Source: Bacteroidales bacterium
Lineage (GTDB): Bacteria; Bacteroidota; Bacteroidia; Bacteroidales; UBA932
Length of the DNA stretch: 9,919 bases
Direction of reading: 5' to 3'
NCBI GenBank assembly: GCA_017556665.1
Contig: JAFYMJ010000026.1
Coordinates: forward strand, 1 to 9,919
In this document: positions 1 to 5,723 of the stretch, in pieces
Layout: each line of letters begins with the position of its first letter
Numbering within the stretch: position 1 is the stretch's first letter
Notes under the pieces: model-generated
Database searches by the model: none
Told to the model about the DNA's origin: nothing
Seen by the model: the letters and a program-made list of their open reading frames with translations, nothing else
Translations under genes and position numbers: made by a program

Positions 1-116
1 ACAAAAATGGGAATACTGTAATTCTGGTTACCCATGAGGAGGATATTGCCAAATATGCACATAGGGTTATAAGATTGAGGGATGGAAAGATAGAGAGTGA
101 TACTTTGAATGAATAA
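1..116 (+). CDS. ABC transporter ATP-binding protein, C-terminal end (partial)
   Basis: Only the last 37 complete codons of this gene lie in the window; the frame starts at base 3 and ends at the TAA at 114-116. The segment reads [17 protein letters not shown] followed by [10 protein letters not shown]. This is the end of an ABC ATPase of the LolD/MacB/SalX type: a beta strand, the H-loop histidine (codon 33-35) that contacts the ATP gamma-phosphate, then the strand that usually closes with a D-G-K/R-I turn. Such ATPases power lipoprotein release or peptide and macrolide export through FtsX-like permeases, but the substrate cannot be told from this fragment. The adenosyltransferase gene starts 26 bases downstream with no promoter or terminator visible between them, so the two are probably co-transcribed. 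Walker A, signature and Walker B motifs lie outside the window. Confidence 0.85.
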   Translation, partial: KNGNTVILVTHEEDIAKYAHRVIRLRDGKIESDTLNE

Positions 117-142
117 CAGAGAAATTAAATAATACAATTGTT

Positions 143-700
143 ATGAAAATTTATACAAAAACAGGAGATAAAGGGACAACATCATTGGTGGGAGGCAAAA
201 GAGTTCCCAAGAACCATCCAAGAGTTGAGGCTTATGGCGATGTTGATGAATTGATATCATATATTGGAGTTGTAATAAGCGATACAACTTTTGATGATGT
301 GGTAAAAGATCTTAAAAAGATTCAGGAAGACTTGATGTTGATTTCTGCCCATTTTGCAAGTGACGGGTCTGCAAAAGCATTAAAAAATGTAACCGAAGGG
401 GATATAGACTTTTTGGAGAACGGTATAGATAATCTTACGGCTCAGCTCCCTCCACTTAAGGCTTTTGTAATTCCTGGAGCTCCTAGGGTTTCATCTGAGT
501 GTCATGTGGCAAGAACTGTCTGCAGAAGATGCGAAAGACACGCTCTTGCAATAGGTACCGGTGGTGAGAATAATACGCAAGTAACAGATTCTGTGGAAAT
601 TGGAGTTAGGTATCTTAATAGGTTGAGTGATTATCTATTTACTCTTGCACGCTATTTGTGTGTTAAAAATTCAGAAAAAGAAGAGTTTTGGTTGCCATAA
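143..700 (+). CDS. pduO: PduO-type cob(I)alamin adenosyltransferase
   Basis: The 185-residue protein is predicted to transfer the adenosyl group of ATP to cob(I)alamin, making adenosylcobalamin in the cytoplasm. The N-terminal ATP-binding motif KTGDKGTTSL is at residues 6-15. The helical core carries RVEAYGDVDEL (27-37), ARTVCRRCER (123-132), where the family usually has CRRAER, and YLNRLSDYLF (157-166). These are the hallmark blocks of the PduO/MMAB trimer family, and the length is typical. The ATG at 143 directly precedes the conserved motif and no earlier start is needed. It follows the truncated ABC ATPase gene by 26 bases and probably shares its transcript. Its product is the cofactor of the methylmalonyl-CoA mutase encoded about 5 kb downstream, so supplying MutB is a reasonable inferred role. 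The family is sometimes named cobO or mmaB; the CobA/CobO type is an unrelated fold and is not meant here. Confidence 0.93.
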   Translation: MKIYTKTGDKGTTSLVGGKRVPKNHPRVEAYGDVDELISYIGVVISDTTFDDVVKDLKKIQEDLMLISAHFASDGSAKALKNVTEGDIDFLENGIDNLTAQLPPLKAFVIPGAPRVSSECHVARTVCRRCERHALAIGTGGENNTQVTDSVEIGVRYLNRLSDYLFTLARYLCVKNSEKEEFWLP

Positions 701-720
701 AGAAAATTTTACTATATTTG
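687..720 (+). promoter_or_regulatory. Predicted Bacteroidetes-type promoter for the DUF2795 gene
   Basis: TATATTTG at 713-720 matches the -7 consensus TAnnTTTG, and TTTG at 687-690 matches the -33 element, with 22 bases between them. Transcription would start near 727, leaving a leader of about 50 bases. The -33 element lies inside the end of the adenosyltransferase gene. The leader contains a weak hairpin (728-734 pairing with 741-747, one G-T pair). This is a motif match only. Confidence 0.6.
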
Positions 721-776
721 CGCCCCGTTACTGAAACAAGTAATGGTTAAGTGCTTAAATTTTAAAATATTGCAAT

Positions 777-998
777 ATGTATTGGACACTAGAACTTGCT
801 TCTAAGCTAGAGGATGCACCATGGCCAGCAACCAAAGATGAGTTGATTGATTATGCAACCCGTTCAGGTGCACCATTAGAGGTTATTGAGAATTTGAATG
901 ACCTTGAGGATGATGGTGAGGTATATGATAGCATAGAGGAGATTTGGCCAGACTATCCAAGCAAAGAAGATTTCTTTTTTGATGAGGAGGAGTATTAA
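777..998 (+). CDS. DUF2795 family small acidic protein, function unknown
   Basis: This 73-residue protein is recognised as the DUF2795-type protein common in Bacteroidetes, with the central block PATKDELIDYATRSGAP (17-33) and the tail YPSKEDFFF (60-68). It is strongly acidic: by count 23 Asp/Glu against 4 Lys/Arg, with an Asp/Glu-rich C-terminus. There is no signal peptide or membrane segment, so it should be cytosolic. The predicted fold is short helices, and no catalytic motif is visible. The ATG at 777 is the only sensible start and is preceded by an AT-rich leader without a Shine-Dalgarno site. It has its own predicted promoter and faces tdk tail to tail, with a shared terminator, so it appears to be a single-gene unit. 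Its role is unknown; a protein-binding or nucleic-acid-mimic role would be speculation from charge alone. Confidence 0.88.
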   Translation: MYWTLELASKLEDAPWPATKDELIDYATRSGAPLEVIENLNDLEDDGEVYDSIEEIWPDYPSKEDFFFDEEEY

Positions 999-1019
999 TA
1001 GGTAGCAGATTGCTAAATT

Positions 1020-1057
1020 AAAACAGGGATGATCATTTGATGCATCCCTGTTTTTTT
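1020..1057. terminator. Bidirectional intrinsic terminator between the DUF2795 gene and tdk
   Basis: A 12-bp perfect stem (1020-1031 pairing with 1043-1054) with an 11-base loop is followed by a run of seven T (1051-1057) on the plus strand, so it should end the DUF2795 transcript. Read on the minus strand the stem is followed by TTTT then AATTT, so it can also end tdk. The T run overlaps the tdk stop codon at 1056-1058. Confidence 0.9.
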
Positions 1058-1625
1058 ATTTGTTTTGCATTGCTTTGTTAAAGCAGTGTCTGCATATTGG
1101 TTCGTATGTGTCTTTTTCGCCAAGCATAACCAGTTTGTCGCTGGCTGCAAGTCTGTGGGAGTGCTGGGCCAGATTACCGCATCTTACGCATATTGCGTGA
1201 ACTTTTGTAACATATTCTGCTATTGCCATTAGTGTAGGCATAGGACCAAAAGGTTTTCCCAGATAGTCCATGTCAAGGCCAGCACATATAACTCTTACAC
1301 CTCTGTTGGCAAGCTCCTGGCATACATCCACAATGCTGTCATCAAAGAATTGTACCTCATCTATTCCAACAACATCCACATCACTGGTAAGCAGTAAAAT
1401 ACTGCTTGCAGACTCCACTGGTGTAGACTGGATTGCATTAGAATCGTGAGAGACAACCTCTTCTTCTGAATACCTTATATCTATTGCCGGTTTAAAAATC
1501 TCTACTTTCTGATTGGCAAATTTTGCCCTTTTCAATCTGCGGATAAGCTCTTCTGTTTTTCCAGAAAACATAGATCCGCAAATTACCTCTATCCAACCGT
1601 TTTGTTTTGCGCTTTCTAAGAACAT
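1056..1625 (-). CDS. tdk: Thymidine kinase (type II)
   Basis: The 189-residue protein phosphorylates thymidine (and deoxyuridine) with ATP in pyrimidine salvage. The Walker A loop GSMFSGKT is at residues 17-24. The Walker B/catalytic block is DEVQFF at 89-94, whose Glu90 is the expected general base. [16 protein letters not shown] (115-130) leads into the substrate-covering lasso. A four-cysteine zinc site is formed by C146/C149 and C178/C181. Order and length fit the tetrameric TK1-like family of bacteria, and all key residues are intact. The start ATG (1623-1625) is preceded by an AT-rich leader with no Shine-Dalgarno. It is transcribed toward the DUF2795 gene and divergently from rsmI. Its 5' coding end overlaps the predicted -33 element of the rsmI promoter. 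Confidence 0.96.
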   Translation of the reverse strand: MFLESAKQNGWIEVICGSMFSGKTEELIRRLKRAKFANQKVEIFKPAIDIRYSEEEVVSHDSNAIQSTPVESASSILLLTSDVDVVGIDEVQFFDDSIVDVCQELANRGVRVICAGLDMDYLGKPFGPMPTLMAIAEYVTKVHAICVRCGNLAQHSHRLAASDKLVMLGEKDTYEPICRHCFNKAMQNK

Positions 1626-1639
1626 TTTTAGTATTTTTG
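1606..1639 (+). promoter_or_regulatory. Predicted promoter for rsmI
   Basis: TTTG at 1606-1609 and TATTTTTG at 1632-1639 match the Bacteroidetes -33 and -7 elements with 22 bases between them, the same spacing as the DUF2795 promoter. The start would fall near 1645, giving a leader of about 57 bases. The -33 element lies within the first codons of tdk on the opposite strand. This is a motif match only. Confidence 0.5.
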
Positions 1640-1663
1640 TGAAAACTTATCTTTTGCTTTTGG

Positions 1664-1671
1664 CAAATATA
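1664..1671 (-). promoter_or_regulatory. Predicted -7 element for tdk
   Basis: The minus strand reads TATATTTG here, a full match to TAnnTTTG. It would start transcription near 1657, about 32 bases before the tdk ATG. No good -33 TTTG is seen 19-22 bases upstream, so only the -7 half is supported. Confidence 0.5.
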
Positions 1672-1684
1672 AGAAATAACATTC

Positions 1685-1693
1685 AAGGGGGAG
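1685..1693 (+). promoter_or_regulatory. Ribosome binding site fixing the rsmI start
   Basis: AAGGGGGAG lies 8 bases before the ATG at 1702. It is an unusually clear Shine-Dalgarno site for this window. It decides for that start over upstream in-frame ATGs in an extension back to 1513, which runs antisense through tdk. Confidence 0.75.
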
Positions 1694-1701
1694 AATTTAA
1701 T

Positions 1702-2412
1702 ATGGCAAAATTGTATTTGGTACCAACGCCAATAGGTAACCTTGAGGATATAACCCTAAGAGCTATAAGGGTTTTGAAAGAGGTGGATTTAATTCTGGCA
1801 GAGGATACAAGAACCAGCAGTGTATTGCTTAAAAAATATGAGATTCCAACGCATATGGAGTCTCACCATAAATTTAATGAACATAAGACTGCCCAAAGTG
1901 TATGTGACAAGATTCTGCAAGGGAAAAATATTGCACTTATAAGCGATGCAGGAACTCCTGGTATTTCTGATCCGGGATTTTTGTTGGCCAGAACCTGTAT
2001 AGAGAATGGGGTTGAAGTTGAAACGCTGCCTGGTGCCACAGCATTTGTCCCAGCTCTTGTAAATTCAGGATTTCCTTGTGACAGATTTTGTTTTGAGGGA
2101 TTTCTCCCTGTAAAGAAGGGGAGACAGACAAAATTCAAGGAGATGGCACAGCACCAGATGACAACAATTGTTTACGAATCTCCATACAGACTGGTAAAGA
2201 CCCTTTCGCAAATAGTGGAGTTTATGGGAGAGGAGAGATATGTGGCTGTGTGCAGAGAAATATCAAAAATGCATCAGGAGTGTAAAAGGGGTACAGCCAA
2301 AGAGTTGGTGGAGTGGTATACAAAGAATGAACCTAAGGGTGAAATAGTTTTGATAATTAGTGGAGCAGGATATGAAAGGGGAGAAAAATTACAGGACTCA
2401 AACTGGGAGTAA
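1702..2412 (+). CDS. rsmI: 16S rRNA (cytidine(1402)-2'-O)-methyltransferase RsmI
   Basis: The 236-residue SAM-dependent tetrapyrrole-methylase-fold enzyme is expected to methylate the 2'-O of C1402 in the 16S rRNA decoding centre. Diagnostic blocks are LYLVPTPIGNLEDITLRA (4-21), LAEDTR (32-37), SDAGTPGISDPG (81-92), LPGATA (109-114), YESPYRL (158-164), CREISK (184-189) and KGEIVLIISG (212-221). The frame stays open back to 1513, but homology begins exactly at the ATG at 1702, which has a strong ribosome binding site. The upstream part is antisense to tdk and is discarded. It is shorter than the E. coli enzyme (about 286 residues), lacking the extra C-terminal region; this is the compact form I would expect in Bacteroidetes. 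The 3' end overlaps the next gene by 41 bases, implying coupled translation. Confidence 0.95.
   Translation: MAKLYLVPTPIGNLEDITLRAIRVLKEVDLILAEDTRTSSVLLKKYEIPTHMESHHKFNEHKTAQSVCDKILQGKNIALISDAGTPGISDPGFLLARTCIENGVEVETLPGATAFVPALVNSGFPCDRFCFEGFLPVKKGRQTKFKEMAQHQMTTIVYESPYRLVKTLSQIVEFMGEERYVAVCREISKMHQECKRGTAKELVEWYTKNEPKGEIVLIISGAGYERGEKLQDSNWE
2362..2365 (+). promoter_or_regulatory. Ribosome binding site inside rsmI for the HHH gene
   Basis: GGAG lies 6 bases before the ATG at 2372 and within the coding end of rsmI. It favours ATG 2372 over the in-frame GTG at 2360, for which no comparable site is seen. Confidence 0.5.
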
Positions 2413-3319
2413 ATATTCAGAAGAGAAAAAACAGATAAATAACAGCAAGGCATTAGGGGTTATGGCCCTTATTGCTTTGCTTATTTTGTTTCAGACAGTA
2501 CAGCTGATTGTAAGCAAGAGTACACAAAAGCCCAAGGTGGCTGAGCCATACAAGCCTACTTTGGAGATGTTCAGCTTTAATCCAAATACAGTTACATTGG
2601 ATTCTCTGCAAATGCTTGGATTTACCCAAAAGCAGGCTCAATCCATTCTCAATTACAGGAATAAGGGTGGAGTTTTTAGGGTAAAGAAAGATTTTGCAAA
2701 AATGTATGTTGTAGATTCCCTAAAATACACCCTTTTGAGCAGTTATATTCTTCTTCCCGACAAACTTCCGGCAACAAAAACAACCAGGAAAAATAGTTTG
2801 GATGAAAAGAGGGCAGGAGTCAGGAAACCCTATATTAAAGAGAAAAAAAACGTTACAAAAGATTCTGTATATGGCACAAAAATCCAACAAGAGTACAGGC
2901 AACCAGAGATGATTGATCTTAACAAGGCAGACAGCACCTCTCTGGTTGGTCTGTATGGGATAGGCCCATACTATGCCACAAAGATTCTCAGATACCGTGA
3001 ACGGTTAGGGGGAAGTTTTGTCTCAATCCATCAGCTTAAGGAGATAGATGGTTTTACCCAGGAAAAATTCCAGTCAATAGAAAACAGGGTATGCATAAAT
3101 GAGAATGGCATAATAAGGTTCTCGTTTTGGGAGATTGATGATACCTTTCTAAAGAAACATCCATACATCGGTGCATATGCAGCAAGGGGAGTAATGCTGT
3201 TTCTTAGTAGGAATCAGGAACTTAGAGGGTTATCGGGGAAGGAAGTGCTTGATATTATGGAAAAAGAAAAAGTCCTTTCTGCAGAGGTGGTAAAGAGATT
3301 GGAAAAATATATAAAATAA
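2372..3319 (+). CDS. Membrane-anchored helix-hairpin-helix (ComEA-like) protein
   Basis: The 315-residue protein (from the ATG at 2372) has a charged N-terminus, one membrane helix at about 27-46 (ALGVMALIALLILFQTVQLI), a Lys-rich linker, and repeated helix-hairpin-helix modules. One is at about 69-102, degenerate. One is at about 181-228, the best copy, with DLNKADSTSL and GIGPYYATKILRYRERLGG. A third, weaker region is at about 253-314. In ComEA such modules bind DNA during uptake, but many Bacteroidetes encode similar proteins with no proven competence role, so DNA binding outside the inner membrane is an inference. GGAG at 2362-2365, 6 bases before the ATG, supports this start; a GTG at 2360 would add 4 residues. 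It overlaps rsmI by 41 bases. No other com genes are visible nearby. Confidence 0.85.
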   Translation: MKGEKNYRTQTGSKYSEEKKQINNSKALGVMALIALLILFQTVQLIVSKSTQKPKVAEPYKPTLEMFSFNPNTVTLDSLQMLGFTQKQAQSILNYRNKGGVFRVKKDFAKMYVVDSLKYTLLSSYILLPDKLPATKTTRKNSLDEKRAGVRKPYIKEKKNVTKDSVYGTKIQQEYRQPEMIDLNKADSTSLVGLYGIGPYYATKILRYRERLGGSFVSIHQLKEIDGFTQEKFQSIENRVCINENGIIRFSFWEIDDTFLKKHPYIGAYAARGVMLFLSRNQELRGLSGKEVLDIMEKEKVLSAEVVKRLEKYIK

Positions 3320-3394
3320 GGGTGGGTGGAATGTTTAATTTTTCTTAATTTAGCAAAGATTTACAAATTGTGATTTATAAAAATGTTTTAAGAG

Positions 3395-4303
3395 ATGGAA
3401 ATAATTACCTGTTCTAATGTAACCAAAAAATTTGGGGACTTTACGGCACTTAACAATGTGAGTATAGATGTCCCAAAAGGGGAGATTTTTGGGCTGTTGG
3501 GTCCAAATGGAGCTGGAAAGACAACGCTTATAAGAATAATCAATCAAATAACCATTCCAGATAAAGGAGAGGTGTTCTTTAATGGGAAACGGGTAACACC
3601 ACAAACAGTGGAAAATATTGGATACCTTCCGGAGGAGAGGGGATTGTATAAAAAAATGAAGGTTGGTGAACAGGCTATATATCTGGCTAAACTAAAAGGA
3701 ATGAGTACAGCTCAGGCAACCAGAGAACTAAAGCAGTGGTTTGTAAAGTTCAATATTCAGGGGTGGTGGGATAAGAAAGTTGAGGAACTCTCTAAAGGTA
3801 TGGCACAAAAGATCCAATTTATTACAACTGTAATCCACAAGCCGGAACTTCTTATTCTTGACGAGCCTTTTTCTGGATTCGATCCTGTAAATGTAAACCT
3901 TATAAGATCAGAGATCTTAAGGATGAAAGAGGAGGGAACTACAATAATTCTCTCTACGCATAATATGGAGTCGGTAGAGGAGTTGTGTGACAATATTGCC
4001 CTTATAAACAAATCCAATCTGATCCTTAGCGGCAATGTGGATGAGATAAGGAGAAAATATGGCAACAATCAGATAGAGGTTATATACAGGGGGGCAGAGA
4101 GTCTGAATGTTGGCAATGCACCTGTAAAGGTTGTAAGCGATCAGGAGTATAAGAAAAACAGACGGGCTGTGTTGGAAATCCTTGGAGGAGCTGCCAATGC
4201 AGAGGTGTTGTCTGAGTTGGTCAAGTATATGGATATTGTTTCATATCAGGAGCTTATACCTAGAATGAATGATATATTTATTAAATTGGTAAGTAACAGT
4301 TAA
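3395..4303 (+). CDS. natA: ABC transporter ATP-binding protein, NatA-like
   Basis: The 302-residue ATPase is expected to energise the ABC-2-type permease encoded directly after it. Walker A is GPNGAGKT (36-43), the segment IGYLPEERGLY (75-85) covers the Q-loop region, with Glu in the usual Gln place as in NatA-type proteins, the signature is LSKGM (132-136), Walker B is LLILDEP (152-158), and the H-loop is H189 in STHNMESVEELCD. After about residue 215 comes a C-terminal extension of roughly 85 residues like the DUF4162 tail of this subfamily. It should sit on the cytoplasmic face of the inner membrane. NatAB of Bacillus exports sodium, but relatives export varied compounds, so the substrate is open. 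The gap to the HHH gene is 75 bases with no clear terminator or promoter, so it may belong to the rsmI transcript. The permease starts 10 bases after the stop. Confidence 0.9.
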   Translation: MEIITCSNVTKKFGDFTALNNVSIDVPKGEIFGLLGPNGAGKTTLIRIINQITIPDKGEVFFNGKRVTPQTVENIGYLPEERGLYKKMKVGEQAIYLAKLKGMSTAQATRELKQWFVKFNIQGWWDKKVEELSKGMAQKIQFITTVIHKPELLILDEPFSGFDPVNVNLIRSEILRMKEEGTTIILSTHNMESVEELCDNIALINKSNLILSGNVDEIRRKYGNNQIEVIYRGAESLNVGNAPVKVVSDQEYKKNRRAVLEILGGAANAEVLSELVKYMDIVSYQELIPRMNDIFIKLVSNS

Positions 4304-4313
4304 TAGGCAGGTT

Positions 4314-5645
4314 ATGGGAAAAAGTAAGATATCGGTAATAATTGCAAGGGAGTTTTCTGTAAGGGTAAAGAAAAAATCATTTATACTTACAACAGTGCTT
4401 GTCCCTTTGTTTTTTGCAGCATGTATGATTGTTCCGGGACTTATAGCAACTATGTCATCGGGAGAAGAAGGACTTAAAGTTGCAGTGGTAGACGACAGTG
4501 GAATAGTTGTCCCTTATATGGAAAGTAACAAAGAGGTAATTTTTGAGCACGTTACAGACAAGAGTATAGATGAGCTCAAAAATGAGTTTGAGTCGCTTGG
4601 AGTGTATGCTGTTGCACATGTTTCGCAACTTGATTCAAACAATAACCTTAGTGTATCCATCTTCGCCGACAAGCAGGTGAACATTGATGTGATGAGCAAG
4701 ATTGAGAGATTTGCAGAGAAGGCGGTGGAGCAGAAAAAACTTGATATGTACAATATTCCAAATCTTAAGGATATTATAGATGACCTTTATTCGGGGGTTA
4801 AGGTAAACAGCTATAAACTGTCTCAGGGAGAGGAATCTGTATCTAAAGTTGAGATATATATGATTATAGGATATATAGCCAGCTTTATGATATACATGTT
4901 TGTCCTTCTGTTTGGAAATATGGTAATGAGAAGTGTGATTGAAGAGAAGACAACAAGAATTATAGAGGTTCTTGTTTCATCGGTGAAGCCTTTCCAGATT
5001 CTTATGGGCAAGATTATTGGAGTGGCCTCTGTAGCACTTGTGCAATTCCTTATCTGGATAGTGATAACTGTTGCGGCTGTTTCTGTTGTGAGCAGTATGA
5101 TGGGACCACAGGTAATGGCAGAGGCTGGGGCTCAACAAATGCAAATGTCTGGTCTGGATGTTTCGCAAGTGCCACAGGTAAGTGCTGACAATGAGTTTGG
5201 TGGGTATCTTGAGGCACTCAAAGGGGTAAACTATTTTGGAATAATTGGTGCTTTTATAGTTTATTTCATTTTGGGTTATCTATTGTATTCCAGCATGTTT
5301 GCGGCAATAGGAGCTGCAGTTGACAATGAGGCCGATACCCAACAGTTGAGTATGCCGGTAACAATGCCTCTTATTATTGGACTGTTTATAATGTTGCATA
5401 CTTTCCAATATCCCGACAGTGCAATATCGTTCTGGGGTTCAATTATCCCTTTTACATCGCCAATGGTAATGATGGCCAGAATTGCATATGGTGTTCCTGC
5501 ATGGGAGCTTGCCTTGTCAATAGGATTATTGTTTGCAACATTTGTTGGCATGACATACCTTTCTGCAAAGATTTACAGAGTGGGTATTTTAATGTATGGA
5601 AAGAAACCTGGTTGGAAAGACTTATTTAAGTGGCTGAAATATTAG
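4314..5645 (+). CDS. natB: ABC-2 family transporter permease, NatB-like
   Basis: The 443-residue membrane protein has the standard NatB layout. There is one N-terminal helix at about 22-47. A large extracytoplasmic domain at about 50-175 begins LKVAVVDDSG. A cluster of further helices follows at about 180-204, 232-260, 303-330, 345-362, 370-392 and 397-416. Between helices 2 and 3 lies the conserved coupling segment EEKTTRIIEVLVSSVKPFQI (210-229) that contacts the ATPase. Two copies of the ATPase are expected to pair with two of this subunit in the inner membrane as an exporter. A loop at about 262-290 is rich in Met, Gln and Ala and is variable in appearance. The substrate is unknown. The gene sits 10 bases after natA, clearly one operon. 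No hairpin terminator is visible in the 78 bases before mutA. Confidence 0.9.
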   Translation: MGKSKISVIIAREFSVRVKKKSFILTTVLVPLFFAACMIVPGLIATMSSGEEGLKVAVVDDSGIVVPYMESNKEVIFEHVTDKSIDELKNEFESLGVYAVAHVSQLDSNNNLSVSIFADKQVNIDVMSKIERFAEKAVEQKKLDMYNIPNLKDIIDDLYSGVKVNSYKLSQGEESVSKVEIYMIIGYIASFMIYMFVLLFGNMVMRSVIEEKTTRIIEVLVSSVKPFQILMGKIIGVASVALVQFLIWIVITVAAVSVVSSMMGPQVMAEAGAQQMQMSGLDVSQVPQVSADNEFGGYLEALKGVNYFGIIGAFIVYFILGYLLYSSMFAAIGAAVDNEADTQQLSMPVTMPLIIGLFIMLHTFQYPDSAISFWGSIIPFTSPMVMMARIAYGVPAWELALSIGLLFATFVGMTYLSAKIYRVGILMYGKKPGWKDLFKWLKY

Positions 5646-5672
5646 TATATATTAGGATTTTTGCTAACTTTG
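5642..5672 (+). promoter_or_regulatory. Predicted promoter of the mutAB operon
   Basis: TAACTTTG at 5665-5672 is a full match to the Bacteroidetes -7 element. TTAG at 5642-5645, 19 bases upstream, is an imperfect -33 element overlapping the natB stop codon. Transcription would begin near 5678, leaving about 45 AT-rich leader bases. No cobalamin riboswitch fits in this short gap. Confidence 0.5.
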
Positions 5673-5723
5673 TTTGCTATTTGTAAGAAAATTTAATCCA
5701 TTCACAAAATAAATTATACATAT

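Noticed and set aside
728..747. Small hairpin in the DUF2795 leader as a riboswitch or attenuator
   Set aside because: It is a single 7-bp stem with a G-T pair and no T-run; too weak to call as a regulatory RNA without comparative support.
1513..1701. N-terminal extension of the rsmI reading frame by 63 codons
   Set aside because: It runs antisense through tdk, has no similarity to the RsmI family by eye, and the ATG at 1702 has a strong ribosome binding site right before the conserved MAKLYLVPTPIGN start.
2360..2371. GTG start giving a 4-residue longer HHH protein
   Set aside because: The ATG at 2372 has GGAG at a 6-base spacing, while the GTG has no comparable site; the difference is minor either way.
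3320..3394. Possible promoter before natA (TAATTTAG at 3346-3353)
   Set aside because: It has one mismatch to TAnnTTTG and no -33 element at the right distance, so it was not called; natAB may be read through from rsmI.
5646..5723. Cobalamin riboswitch ahead of mutA
   Set aside because: The gap is only 78 bases, AT-rich, and shows none of the B12-box-like conserved sequence or stems; riboswitches of this class are much longer.
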